Shown here piece by piece: positions 9,040 to 17,710 of a stretch of DNA of 40,050 nt. The stretch's first letter is position 1. Each line of letters starts with the position of its first letter. The notes below the pieces were generated by a model. The model had not been told where the DNA came from. It saw only the letters and a list, made by a program, of their open reading frames with translations, and ran no database searches. This DNA comes from JBLHGU01 sp047615875 (lineage in GTDB: Bacteria; Pseudomonadota; Gammaproteobacteria; Arenicellales; CAJQKF01), in NCBI GenBank assembly GCA_047615875.1, contig JBLHGU010000026.1, positions 1-40,050 of the forward strand, written 5' to 3'. A program made the position numbers and the translations under genes.

Positions 9040-9229
9040 GGGTTATGCTTTAGATGAAGTAAATTTAAAGATTCTTTGAAAAATTATTCGGACTGATTTG
9101 ATCGATATAAAACCGCCAAATTCCAGGCAGCTGCTTTAACGAACATTATACGACCACCACCCTTTCTGAATAACCAAACCAGCCAAACTCTCCTAAAAAC
9201 TATTTGCGAATCATATCAGGTAGATCTCA

Positions 9230-10126
9230 TTGCGTGGCCAAAATTCCAGTCGTTCCGTTATAGATTATCTATTGTTCGCAGCTCTTGCGTTAATCTGGAG
9301 CAGCTCATTTCTATTTATTAAAATAGCGGTTGTTGAAATTCCGCCAACGACACTAACTGCTGCACGCATGATAATAGCGGCCGTACTACTACTTCTTTGG
9401 CTTAGATTCCGTGGCGAGCGACTTAGCTCCAGCCCCAGCGATTGGGGTAAATTTCTGTTTATCGGAATCGTCGGAAACATACTGCCTTTCTATTTAATCA
9501 GTTATGGGGAACTGACAATAGACAGTGGCATGGCAGCTATACTAATGGGCATTATGCCTATAGCGACGGTACTATTAGCTCATCTCGCAATTCCCGATGA
9601 GCCTTTCACCAGGCTAAAAGCACTAGGTGTGTCCGTAGGATTTTTAGGCGTAATAACTTTAGTTGGCTGGGATGCCTTACAGAGCTTAGCCACAACTACA
9701 ATCGCCCAGTTGGCAGTTCTTGGAGGTGCATCGTGCTACGCAGTGAACACCGTTTTTGTCCGCCGGACTACCACCCTTAGTGGTTCAGTTATGGCTGCTG
9801 GATCGCAACTATGTGGTAGCATTATCATCGTACCGATTGCCTTATTCAGCGAAGCTCCCTGGTTGTTGCAACCCTCAAATGAAGCCCTTGGAGCAATCAT
9901 CATACTGGGCATTTTCCCCACCGCAGTTGCGACACTCATATACTTTCGTATAGTCGCCAACCTTGGAGCCAGCACAATGTCCCAGGTTAACTATGTCATA
10001 CCCTTACTAGGCGCGGGCTGGGGGGTACTTTTTCTGGCGGAGCAACTACGCACATCTGCGCTGCTTGCGCTGTTAATGGTACTCACTGGTCTGGCTATAG
10101 TTAATCACGCGCGCAAACGCCTGTAA
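9230..10126 (+). CDS. EamA / DMT-superfamily transporter
   Basis: 298-residue inner-membrane protein with about ten hydrophobic spans arranged as two EamA repeats (about 12-145 and 158-292), as in drug/metabolite transporters of the RhaT/YdcZ type. Typical features include LIWSSSFLFIKIAV in span 1, PTTLTAARMIIAA in span 2, and the second-repeat end NYVIPLLGAGWGVLFLAEQL. Substrate cannot be deduced; many relatives export amino acids or metabolites. The start is TTG at 9230 with AGG about nine bases upstream; no ATG lies near. Divergent from the amidohydrolase gene, with about 190 bases between, and followed by a probable terminator. Confidence 0.88.
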   Translation: MRGQNSSRSVIDYLLFAALALIWSSSFLFIKIAVVEIPPTTLTAARMIIAAVLLLLWLRFRGERLSSSPSDWGKFLFIGIVGNILPFYLISYGELTIDSGMAAILMGIMPIATVLLAHLAIPDEPFTRLKALGVSVGFLGVITLVGWDALQSLATTTIAQLAVLGGASCYAVNTVFVRRTTTLSGSVMAAGSQLCGSIIIVPIALFSEAPWLLQPSNEALGAIIILGIFPTAVATLIYFRIVANLGASTMSQVNYVIPLLGAGWGVLFLAEQLRTSALLALLMVLTGLAIVNHARKRL

Positions 10127-10131
10127 TAATT

Positions 10132-10157
10132 CTAGGTGAAAACACTTAGGTATTTTT
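10132..10157 (+). terminator. Probable intrinsic terminator of the EamA gene
   Basis: Bases 10132-10138 (ctaggtg) pair with 10143-10149 (cacttag), one G-T pair, around an aaaa loop. gtattttt follows. It lies just after the EamA stop and overlaps the end of the convergent asparaginase gene. The stem is low in GC, so efficiency is uncertain. Confidence 0.45.
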
Positions 10158-11174
10158 AAGCTCGCTTAACAGATGCTGTGAAGGTTGAATGCTGCCAATC
10201 ATACGTCCTGCAGCATTGTACTGAACCACCCTTTCGTCTATAGATAGCAATTCAACAAACCTTTCATTAGTTGAAAAATGTCTCAATAATGTCGCCATAG
10301 CAACTTCTGATGCGCGTTTTTCCCCGTCCTCTATTTTTATTGCAATGCCGAGCCTTTGATCGCGCAAAACGGCTATGTAATAACCTTCCGCCCCGGTTTT
10401 GGTTACGACACTGTGGTCAGAAAGACCAATAATTCTGCTGCAGAATCGTCCGTTTCCTGCTATCAATAGGGGATGCTTACAAATTGATTGTAAAATTTTC
10501 TGGCGGCTTTTTTCCCGACGTCCCGATCCGGTGATTGTAAACCTGGCATAGGCTCTTGCCACATTTTTCAGAGGAACTGCAAATAACGGAATACTGCATC
10601 CATCAAGTGCGGCTTTCTGTTCATCCAGTTCAACTTGACATTCTTCTGCAATGGCATTTGTAATCATTTTTTGCAGCGGATGATCCACGTGAATATAACC
10701 TTCTGCATCAAATCCCTGGTGATTTGCCAGAGAAAGGAAACCGGTGTGTTTTCCTGAACAATTGTTATGTAACTGGCTGGCACTCTGACCGCTGGCTAAC
10801 AGCTTTTTGTTTGCTAGAAAGTCGTTCGGGTCGTGGATTCCACATTCTAGATTTGACTCAGCCATACCCAATGATGACAACCACTGGCCTACAGCCTCAG
10901 TATGTATAGTTTCACCAGTATGGGATGAACAGGCCAGACAAATTTGTTCGGTACTCAGCTTTAACTCAGCAGCGGCACCGCTATCAAGCAATGGCAAAGC
11001 CTGAATCAATTTCATCGAAGAGCGTGCATAAACTGGCTTCTCGATATTTCCGCTGGAAAATATTGTTTCTCCCATTTGATTAACCACACAAATTGAACCA
11101 CGGTGTCGGCTTTCAATGAGATCACCACGCCATACATCGACCAGAATCGGATTCTGCTTATCTTTTATCATCAC
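10146..11174 (-). CDS. L-asparaginase, Rhizobium etli type (class 3)
   Basis: Asparaginase_II-family enzyme (R. etli AnsA type), hydrolysing L-asparagine to aspartate and ammonia. The known catalytic and zinc-site pattern is visible: S52-x-x-K55 in ARSSMK, CSSHTGE at 82-88, C139-S-G-K142 in HNNCSGKHTG, and C193 in DGCSIP. The C139/K142/C193 spacing equals that of the zinc ligands C135/K138/C189 described for R. etli ReAV. The 342-residue length fits. The gene lies five bases downstream of a LysR regulator and is almost certainly co-transcribed with it. The class is unrelated in fold to E. coli AnsA/AnsB, so I give no symbol. Confidence 0.88.
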   Translation of the reverse strand: MMIKDKQNPILVDVWRGDLIESRHRGSICVVNQMGETIFSSGNIEKPVYARSSMKLIQALPLLDSGAAAELKLSTEQICLACSSHTGETIHTEAVGQWLSSLGMAESNLECGIHDPNDFLANKKLLASGQSASQLHNNCSGKHTGFLSLANHQGFDAEGYIHVDHPLQKMITNAIAEECQVELDEQKAALDGCSIPLFAVPLKNVARAYARFTITGSGRREKSRQKILQSICKHPLLIAGNGRFCSRIIGLSDHSVVTKTGAEGYYIAVLRDQRLGIAIKIEDGEKRASEVAMATLLRHFSTNERFVELLSIDERVVQYNAAGRMIGSIQPSQHLLSELKNT

Positions 11175-11179
11175 GTTAC

Positions 11180-12028
11180 TTATAAAGAGGTACGAATAAA
11201 ATTAATCAGCGCCTTTGCCTCAGCGCCGACACTTTCTGCATCAAAATGAATTGAGACAAAGGCTGGGGAAAGAGTGCGAAATGGTGCGCTATCATCAAGA
11301 ATGCGCAAATCATCCGGCACCGTGCTGCGAGCCAGAGCTGTAACACCAAGCCCCGCACCGACGGCTGCGCGAATGCCACTATAGCTTGTTCCCGTATAGA
11401 CAATTCGCCACGCAACATTACAGGCTTCAAGGGCTTCGATAACACGGCGACGATACACACATCCGGGAGGGGCGACAACTAGCGGTACTGGGCGATCTGG
11501 CTCAAACAGAAAATTGTCCGCAGCAACCCATTCGATTGATTCCTGCCAGGGCAAATGCTCAGCCGCGACCACACTATGGTGAATTGCCATTGCCAGATCC
11601 AGCTCCTGGTGTTCCAGACGAGTTAGCAAATGCGTACTTAGATCGCAAACCACTTCGAGCGTTAAATCTGGATGTTCGCGACTGAATTTTCCCAGTACAT
11701 CGGGCAGATGAGATGCAGCGAACTCATTCGGAATTCCCATACGAACATGGCCGGTGAGTTGCCGCTGAGACAAGGCCGCAATTGCTTGATCGTTTAATCG
11801 GATTATTTTCCTGGCATATTGCAACAACTCAAGCCCCGACGCAGTTGGCTCGAGACGCCGGCTCTTGCGGTTCAACAATATGGCACCGACTTGTTCCTCC
11901 AATCGCTTTATTTGTAATGTCACCGCAGGCTGTGACCTTGCCAGCACTTGGCCCGCCCTACTAAAGCCGCGTTGTTCAACAACGACTACAAAAGCCCGAA
12001 GCAAATCCATTGAAAGGTTATTTCGCAT
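11180..12028 (-). CDS. LysR-family transcriptional regulator
   Basis: 282-residue LTTR. A winged helix-turn-helix at about 6-65 (SMDLLRAFVVVVEQRGFSRA then QPAVTLQIKRLEEQ) is followed by a linker helix and a periplasmic-binding-like effector domain (about 92-280). The effector domain, with LEVVCDLSTHLLTRLEHQELDLAMAI, looks more LrhA-like than GcvA-like. It heads a unit with the asparaginase gene and is divergent from gcvT across 93 bases, so it could regulate asparaginase, glycine cleavage, or both (inference). The start at 12028 abuts a perfect dyad. An alternative in-frame ATG at 12010 (MDLLRAF) would give a more typical LTTR N-terminus. Neither start has a clear Shine-Dalgarno sequence. Confidence 0.9.
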   Translation of the reverse strand: MRNNLSMDLLRAFVVVVEQRGFSRAGQVLARSQPAVTLQIKRLEEQVGAILLNRKSRRLEPTASGLELLQYARKIIRLNDQAIAALSQRQLTGHVRMGIPNEFAASHLPDVLGKFSREHPDLTLEVVCDLSTHLLTRLEHQELDLAMAIHHSVVAAEHLPWQESIEWVAADNFLFEPDRPVPLVVAPPGCVYRRRVIEALEACNVAWRIVYTGTSYSGIRAAVGAGLGVTALARSTVPDDLRILDDSAPFRTLSPAFVSIHFDAESVGAEAKALINFIRTSL

Positions 12029-12049
12029 AGTATTTACATATTAAATACT
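12029..12049. promoter_or_regulatory. Perfect 21-bp dyad, candidate LTTR operator
   Basis: AGTATTTA (12029-12036), spacer CATAT, then TAAATACT (12042-12049), an exact inverted repeat. It contains a centred T-N11-A (T12033, A12045), the LysR-type box. It touches the LysR start codon and lies 72 bases from gcvT, so it is well placed for autorepression and for control of the divergent gcv operon. Confidence 0.6.
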
Positions 12050-12121
12050 TTTATTTGTAATATCAATTTCCCTTATACATGTAAACCCACTATATTTAGC
12101 CAACTGCTCGAGGACAAAACT

Positions 12122-13222
12122 ATGAAACACACACCGCTGTATCAGTTGCACTGCGACTTAGGCGCCAAACTAGTTCCATTTGCGGGCTATGAAATGGCGG
12201 TTCAATACCCATCAGGCATTAAGACTGAACACAAACATACCCGCCAGAGTGCAGGTCTTTTTGATGTTTCACATATGGGTCAGATTTCTATACAAGGTGA
12301 CCGGGCTGCAGAATTGCTCGAAAGCCTGATGCCCATGGAGTTGGAGCAACTTGACCTAAATCGTCAACGCTATTGTTTTCTGACCAACGAAGACGGCGGA
12401 ATACTGGACGACTTGATGGCAACAAAGGTCGAAGACGGCTATTTCCTGGTAGTTAACGCTGCCTGTAAGCATGAAGACTTTGCCATTATCCGCGACAAAC
12501 TCTCGCCTGATTGCGATGTAGACATGCTTGAAGATCGAGCTTTGATAGCCCTGCAAGGCCCTCTGGCCGTTACTGCACTCGCCGAAATTGCTCCAGAGAT
12601 AGAAAACCTTGCCTTCATGATGTCAGGAGAATTTCAACTCAATGGCATTTCGAGTTTTGTGAGTCGGTCAGGTTACACCGGTGAAGATGGCTTCGAAATT
12701 TCCTTGCCCAAGGACAGTGCAGATACTTTTTGTCGTACATTGCTTTCTGATGAACGCGTAGAACCCATTGGACTCGGTGCTAGGGACTCTTTGCGACTTG
12801 AAGCGGGCCTGTGTCTCTATGGACATGATATCGACACCAGCACCAGCCCAGTGGAGGCGGGGTTAACCTGGGCAATTCAGAAATCCAGGCGATCAGGCGG
12901 ACAAAAGGCAGGCGGTTTTCCGGGGGCCGATAGAATTCTCACCGAGTTAACCAATGGTGTCGACAGATGCCGTGTTGGGATACTTCCAGAAGGGCGAGCA
13001 CCAATCCGTGAGGGCACATTGCTTAAAACCGCAGAGGGTGTTGAAATTGGCCGAATCACAAGTGGTGGCTTCGGCCCTTCGGTAGAAGGACCAATAGCCA
13101 TGGGTTATATTGCTGCAGGGTACAAAAAACCGGGCACAAAAGTATGCGCGGAGCTTCGCGGCAAACTGGTCCCGGTCAGTGTAGCAACTTTGCCTTTTCA
13201 CCCCCATGGCTATAAACGATAA
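12122..13222 (+). CDS. gcvT: Glycine cleavage system T protein (aminomethyltransferase)
   Basis: Transfers the methylene group from aminomethyl-lipoyl-GcvH to tetrahydrofolate, releasing ammonia. The 366-residue length matches GcvT. Marks include KHTPLYQLH and LVPFAGYEMAVQYP at the N-terminus, the HMGQISIQG loop near 50, the conserved SRSGYTGEDGFEISLP near 181-195, GARDSLRLEAGLCLYGHDID near 220, and the C-terminal barrel ending in PFHPHGYKR. GAGGAC lies eight bases before the ATG. First gene of gcvT-H-P-lipA. The 93-base leader holds no room for a glycine riboswitch, so control is more likely through the divergent LysR protein or an unlinked factor. Confidence 0.96.
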   Translation: MKHTPLYQLHCDLGAKLVPFAGYEMAVQYPSGIKTEHKHTRQSAGLFDVSHMGQISIQGDRAAELLESLMPMELEQLDLNRQRYCFLTNEDGGILDDLMATKVEDGYFLVVNAACKHEDFAIIRDKLSPDCDVDMLEDRALIALQGPLAVTALAEIAPEIENLAFMMSGEFQLNGISSFVSRSGYTGEDGFEISLPKDSADTFCRTLLSDERVEPIGLGARDSLRLEAGLCLYGHDIDTSTSPVEAGLTWAIQKSRRSGGQKAGGFPGADRILTELTNGVDRCRVGILPEGRAPIREGTLLKTAEGVEIGRITSGGFGPSVEGPIAMGYIAAGYKKPGTKVCAELRGKLVPVSVATLPFHPHGYKR

Positions 13223-13289
13223 GGCAGATAGCCGACCAAATGACTACAATGCACACTCAAATTAGAAACATTCGAGGAGACAACTAATA

Positions 13290-13670
13290 ATGAGCACTAT
13301 CAAATTTACTGAAGATCACGAATGGATTAACGTCGCTGATGACGGACAGGCCACAGTTGGCATAACAGATTATGCCCAGGAGCAGCTCGGGGAACTGGTA
13401 TATATCGAATTGCCCGACGTCGGCACCGAGGTGTCACAGTCTATTGAATGTGCAGTTGTGGAGTCAGTAAAAGCTGCAGGTGATGTAAAGTCGCCAGCCT
13501 CGGGCACAGTTACAGCAGTAAACGAAGATCTTGATGGCGAGCCTGAGAAAACCAATGAGGATGCCATGGGCGAGGGTTGGTTATTCAAGATGACACTCAG
13601 TGATAGCTCTGAGCTAGACGACCTGATGGACTCGAAACAATACGAAAACTTTCTGGAAAGCCTAGCCTGA
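13290..13670 (+). CDS. gcvH: Glycine cleavage system H protein
   Basis: 126-residue lipoyl carrier that shuttles the aminomethyl group between GcvP, GcvT and the L protein. The lipoyl-lysine is K61 in VVESVKAAGDV, the standard hairpin position. The N-terminal FTEDHEWI and the end GEGWLFKM, typical of H proteins, are present. A strong GAGGAGA lies upstream of the ATG. It follows gcvT by 67 bases and precedes gcvP by eight, in one operon. Confidence 0.96.
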   Translation: MSTIKFTEDHEWINVADDGQATVGITDYAQEQLGELVYIELPDVGTEVSQSIECAVVESVKAAGDVKSPASGTVTAVNEDLDGEPEKTNEDAMGEGWLFKMTLSDSSELDDLMDSKQYENFLESLA

Positions 13671-13678
13671 GAATAATT

Positions 13679-16579
13679 ATGCCCAAACGCCGCACCCCAA
13701 TTTTTGATCTTGAGCAAGAAGGTGATTTTGTACGTCGCCATATCGGGCCTGACGCCAACCAGATCGAGGCCATGCTGTCCGAGCTTCAATTAAGTTCTCT
13801 GGATGAGCTTATTGATCTGGCAGTACCCGCAGCGATACGAACTCATAAGAGCCTGGACATTCCCGGGCCACGAAGCGAAAGGGGCACCGGCACTTATCTG
13901 CGCGATCTTCGCCATAGAAACAAGGTTTTCGTTTCCATGTTGGGCACTGGCTATCATGGCACAGTAATGCCACCGGTCATTCGACGCAACGTACTCGAGA
14001 ACCCTGACTGGTACACCGCTTACACGCCATACCAGGCCGAGGTCAGTCAGGGCCGTATGGAAGTACTGCTTACCTTTCAGCAAATGATTATTGATTTGAC
14101 TGGAATGGAGTTAGCCAATGCTTCACTACTGGATGAATCTACAGCAGCTGCCGAAGCCATGGCCATGAGCCGTAGATTGGCAAAAAGCAAAAGCAATGTC
14201 TACTTTGTTGACCAGAACTGTCATCCACAAACCATTGCGGTTGTTGAAACACGTGCTAACAGCATGGGTTGGGAAGTTCAGTTAGGCGATCCAAAAACCG
14301 ATCTTGCCGATAAAGAATTCTTTGGTGTGTTAATTCAGTATCCAGGGTCTACGGGCTCTATAACAGATCCTAGAGAAAGCATTCGAATCACCCACTCGAA
14401 GCAGGCGCTGGTAACTATTGCTGCAGATATTTTGAGTCTTGCGCTGTTAACTCCACCGGGTGAAATGGGCGCGGATATTGTGGTTGGTTCCACCCAACGC
14501 TTCGGCGTTCCTATGGGCTATGGTGGTCCTCACGCAGCGTTTTTTGCTACTCGCGATAAATTCAAGCGCACCACCCCTGGTCGAATTATAGGTGTATCCA
14601 TTGACAGTCAGGGCAACCGCGCACTAAGAATGGCATTGCAAACTCGCGAACAACATATTCGTCGGGATAAAGCCACATCGAATATATGTACTGCACAAGT
14701 ATTACTAGCAGTTCTGGCAGCATTATTTGCTATGTATCATGGCGCTGATGGCATACGCATGATTGCTAAACGCGTACATCGCATGTCGAGAATCTTTGCT
14801 GCGGGAATAACACATTATGGTTTCAAAGTTATTAACCGCCACTATTTTGACACAGTGATGGTCCATGTACCCGGGTTGGCTGAAAAAATGGCCGCCAAGG
14901 CTCGCGAGCAAAAAATCAATGTGCGAGTGGTCGACTCCGATCACATCAGCGTATCTTTTGATGAAACCACACGTCGTAAAAATCTGATAACCCTGTGGAA
15001 TATTTTTCATAAGCACGCCTCATCTGAGCTAGATATTGACGATATTGACCGAACCGTAGGCGATGCCATTCCGGTCACCCTTGTGCGTAAAACTGAATTC
15101 ATGGAACACGTAGTATTCAGTCTGTATCGATCAGAAACCGAGATGATGCGTTATTTACGCAGGCTTGCTTCAAAAGACATAACCCTTGGTCGAAGTATGA
15201 TCCCACTGGGTTCATGCACGATGAAACTGAATGCAACCAGCGAACTCATTCCACTGGGTTATCGTGATTTCAGCGCAATACATCCCTTCGCACCACTGGA
15301 CCAGACTCAGGGTTATCAACAACTTTTCGAAGAACTCGAAGAAATGCTGTGTGAGGTGACCGGCTTCGATGCCCTATCTTTGCAACCCAACGCAGGGTCT
15401 CAGGGCGAATACGCTGGCCTTTTATGTATTAGGGCCTGGCATGAGTCTCGTGATCAGGGGCATCGAAAGATTTGTCTCATTCCGTCTTCGGCTCATGGCA
15501 CTAACCCTGCTAGCGCCATTATGGCCGGCATGCAGATAGTCGTCGTTGGATGTGATGATTGTGGCAACATCGATATGACTGAGCTAGGCAGTAAAATTGC
15601 GCAACACAAGGATAATCTAGCCGCCTTGATGATCACCTATCCTTCAACACACGGCGTTTTCGAAGAGTCGATTATTGAAATTTGTGAGCAAGTTCATGAG
15701 GCTGGCGGCCAGGTGTATATGGACGGTGCCAATTTAAACGCTCAGTTAGGGCTGTGCAGGCCAGCGGAAATTGGCGCTGACGTTGCGCACATCAACTTGC
15801 ATAAAACATTTGCCATTCCCCATGGTGGTGGTGGACCAGGAATGGGGCCGATTGGTGTTAAGTCCCATCTTGCGCGATTCCTGCCGGACCATCCTTTGGT
15901 AGAAGGTGTTAATCCTGCTTCCGGTGGAGGTAAAACCATTGGCACGGTGTCTGCAGCACCCTGGGGATCAGCTAGCATATTGCCGATTTCCTGGGCTTAC
16001 ATAACGATGATGGGTGGCGAAGGTTTACGCCATGCAACTGAGGTGGCAATTTTAAACGCCAACTATATAGCTCATCGCCTTGATCCTTACTATCCGGTTG
16101 TTTACCGTGGTAAAAATGGATTGGTGGCCCACGAGTGCATTGTAGATCTATCTGGTTTTCGTGAAAGCAGCGGCATATCTGTTGAGGATGTAGCCAAGCG
16201 CTTGGTAGACTATGGTTTTCATGCCCCCACCATGTCCTGGCCAGTCGCTGATAGTCTGATGATTGAACCCACTGAAAGCGAATGTCTCGATGAACTGGAT
16301 CGGTTCTGTGATGCCATGATCAAGATTCGCCAGGAGATTCAACTGGTAGAGGATGGTAAAACCGATAAAGCAGATAATCCATTGAAGAATGCGCCCCACT
16401 CCTACCATCTACTGGTAAGTGATGAGTGGAATCATTGTTATAGTCGAGAAGTTGCTTTTTTCCCGACCAAATCCGTCCTACATGATAAGTACTGGCCCCC
16501 AGTAGGCCGTGTCGATAATGTTTACGGCGATAAGAATCTCGTGTGCACCTGCCCACCCATGAGCGCTTATGAAAGCTGA
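13679..16579 (+). CDS. gcvP: Glycine dehydrogenase (decarboxylating), P protein
   Basis: PLP-dependent decarboxylase of the glycine cleavage system, releasing CO2 and loading the aminomethyl group on GcvH. 966 residues, the single-chain form with both halves fused. The N-terminal half has FVRRHIGP and MLGTGYHGTVMPPVI; the C-terminal half has LGSCTMKLNATSE and SAHGTNPASA. The PLP lysine is K709 in NLHKTFAIPHGGGGPG. Intact throughout. Its last 11 bases overlap the lipA start, so the two are translationally linked. Confidence 0.97.
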   Translation: MPKRRTPIFDLEQEGDFVRRHIGPDANQIEAMLSELQLSSLDELIDLAVPAAIRTHKSLDIPGPRSERGTGTYLRDLRHRNKVFVSMLGTGYHGTVMPPVIRRNVLENPDWYTAYTPYQAEVSQGRMEVLLTFQQMIIDLTGMELANASLLDESTAAAEAMAMSRRLAKSKSNVYFVDQNCHPQTIAVVETRANSMGWEVQLGDPKTDLADKEFFGVLIQYPGSTGSITDPRESIRITHSKQALVTIAADILSLALLTPPGEMGADIVVGSTQRFGVPMGYGGPHAAFFATRDKFKRTTPGRIIGVSIDSQGNRALRMALQTREQHIRRDKATSNICTAQVLLAVLAALFAMYHGADGIRMIAKRVHRMSRIFAAGITHYGFKVINRHYFDTVMVHVPGLAEKMAAKAREQKINVRVVDSDHISVSFDETTRRKNLITLWNIFHKHASSELDIDDIDRTVGDAIPVTLVRKTEFMEHVVFSLYRSETEMMRYLRRLASKDITLGRSMIPLGSCTMKLNATSELIPLGYRDFSAIHPFAPLDQTQGYQQLFEELEEMLCEVTGFDALSLQPNAGSQGEYAGLLCIRAWHESRDQGHRKICLIPSSAHGTNPASAIMAGMQIVVVGCDDCGNIDMTELGSKIAQHKDNLAALMITYPSTHGVFEESIIEICEQVHEAGGQVYMDGANLNAQLGLCRPAEIGADVAHINLHKTFAIPHGGGGPGMGPIGVKSHLARFLPDHPLVEGVNPASGGGKTIGTVSAAPWGSASILPISWAYITMMGGEGLRHATEVAILNANYIAHRLDPYYPVVYRGKNGLVAHECIVDLSGFRESSGISVEDVAKRLVDYGFHAPTMSWPVADSLMIEPTESECLDELDRFCDAMIKIRQEIQLVEDGKTDKADNPLKNAPHSYHLLVSDEWNHCYSREVAFFPTKSVLHDKYWPPVGRVDNVYGDKNLVCTCPPMSAYES

Positions 16580-17558
16580 ACCAGATAAATTGCTTAAGAA
16601 ACGCCCTGCCCCGATAGAGCGAGGCGTAAAACTCAAAGGCGAGCTAAAAACCGCCCGGGTGCCGGTCAAGTTCGATCCAACACCGCGAGAAAAGCAACTC
16701 CGCAAGCCGAAATGGATTCGCGCAAAATTTCCGGGTAGCCCTGAGGTTGTGGCGCTAAAAAAAGTCCTTCGATCAAACAACCTGCATACAGTTTGCGAAG
16801 AAGCTAGCTGTCCGAATCTGGGCGAGTGTTTTGCCCACGGCACGGCTACTTTCATGATCATGGGAGATATTTGTACACGGCGTTGCCCATTTTGTGATGT
16901 TGGACACGGTCGCCCCAACCCTCTGGACACTCAAGAACCGCATAATCTGGCAAAAACCATTGCTGAAATGAGTTTACGTTACGTAGTCATTACATCCGTA
17001 GATCGAGATGATTTAAGAGACGGCGGCGCTGACCACTTCGTTAAGTGTATCCAGGCGGTTCGAACACAGGCCCCGGAGGTTAAAATCGAGGTTTTGACAC
17101 CAGACTTTCGCGGCCGTACTGAACGTGCCCTGGATATTTTTAATCAGGCACCGCCAGACGTATTTAATCATAATCTTGAGACTGTGCCACGACTCTATTT
17201 GCGTGCGAGACCGGGTTCAGACTATCAGGTTTCGCTTGATCTGCTGAAAGATTTTAAGGCCATGCATCCTGATGTCGCGACCAAGTCAGGCATTATGCTG
17301 GGTCTTGGTGAAGAGAAGTCTGAAGTGATTCAAGTTCTAAAAGACTTGCGTAGCCATAATGTAGAGATGTTGACGGTTGGCCAGTACCTTCAGCCCAGCG
17401 CTCACCATCTGCCAGTGGAAAAATATTGGACGCCTGAGGAGTTCGATGAAATCGGTTCAATCGGTGAGGAACTAGGCTTTGCCAATGTCGCTTCTGGCCC
17501 AATGGTACGTTCTTCCTATCATGCGGATCTTCAGGCCAGTCAACTAGTTGGACGTTAA
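16569..17558 (+). CDS. lipA: Lipoyl synthase (radical SAM)
   Basis: Inserts two sulfurs into octanoyl groups on carrier lysines to make lipoyl cofactor. The auxiliary cluster ligands C76, C81 and C87 (CEEASCPNLGEC) and the radical-SAM CxxxCxxC ligands C102, C106 and C109 (CTRRCPFC) are present, as is the C-terminal RSSYHAD serine. 329 residues, normal. It starts inside the end of gcvP, so it is made together with the H protein that needs lipoylation. No lipB is seen in the window. Confidence 0.96.
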   Translation: MKAEPDKLLKKRPAPIERGVKLKGELKTARVPVKFDPTPREKQLRKPKWIRAKFPGSPEVVALKKVLRSNNLHTVCEEASCPNLGECFAHGTATFMIMGDICTRRCPFCDVGHGRPNPLDTQEPHNLAKTIAEMSLRYVVITSVDRDDLRDGGADHFVKCIQAVRTQAPEVKIEVLTPDFRGRTERALDIFNQAPPDVFNHNLETVPRLYLRARPGSDYQVSLDLLKDFKAMHPDVATKSGIMLGLGEEKSEVIQVLKDLRSHNVEMLTVGQYLQPSAHHLPVEKYWTPEEFDEIGSIGEELGFANVASGPMVRSSYHADLQASQLVGR

Positions 17559-17710
17559 TCGTCGGATACTAAGGGCCCAGCTTTTCTAAAGCCATATCTC
17601 GTATATTGTGCGCGGAGCGTTTTTCCGGCACATTAATCGTAAACAGGCTGCTAGAATAGCGGCCTTTCTCTTTTCACGATTCATTGCCACTGGCAATAGG
17701 TAGCCAAGAT

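Noticed and set aside
12029..12121. Glycine riboswitch upstream of gcvT
   Set aside because: Only 93 AT-rich bases are available and none of the conserved glycine-aptamer elements are seen.
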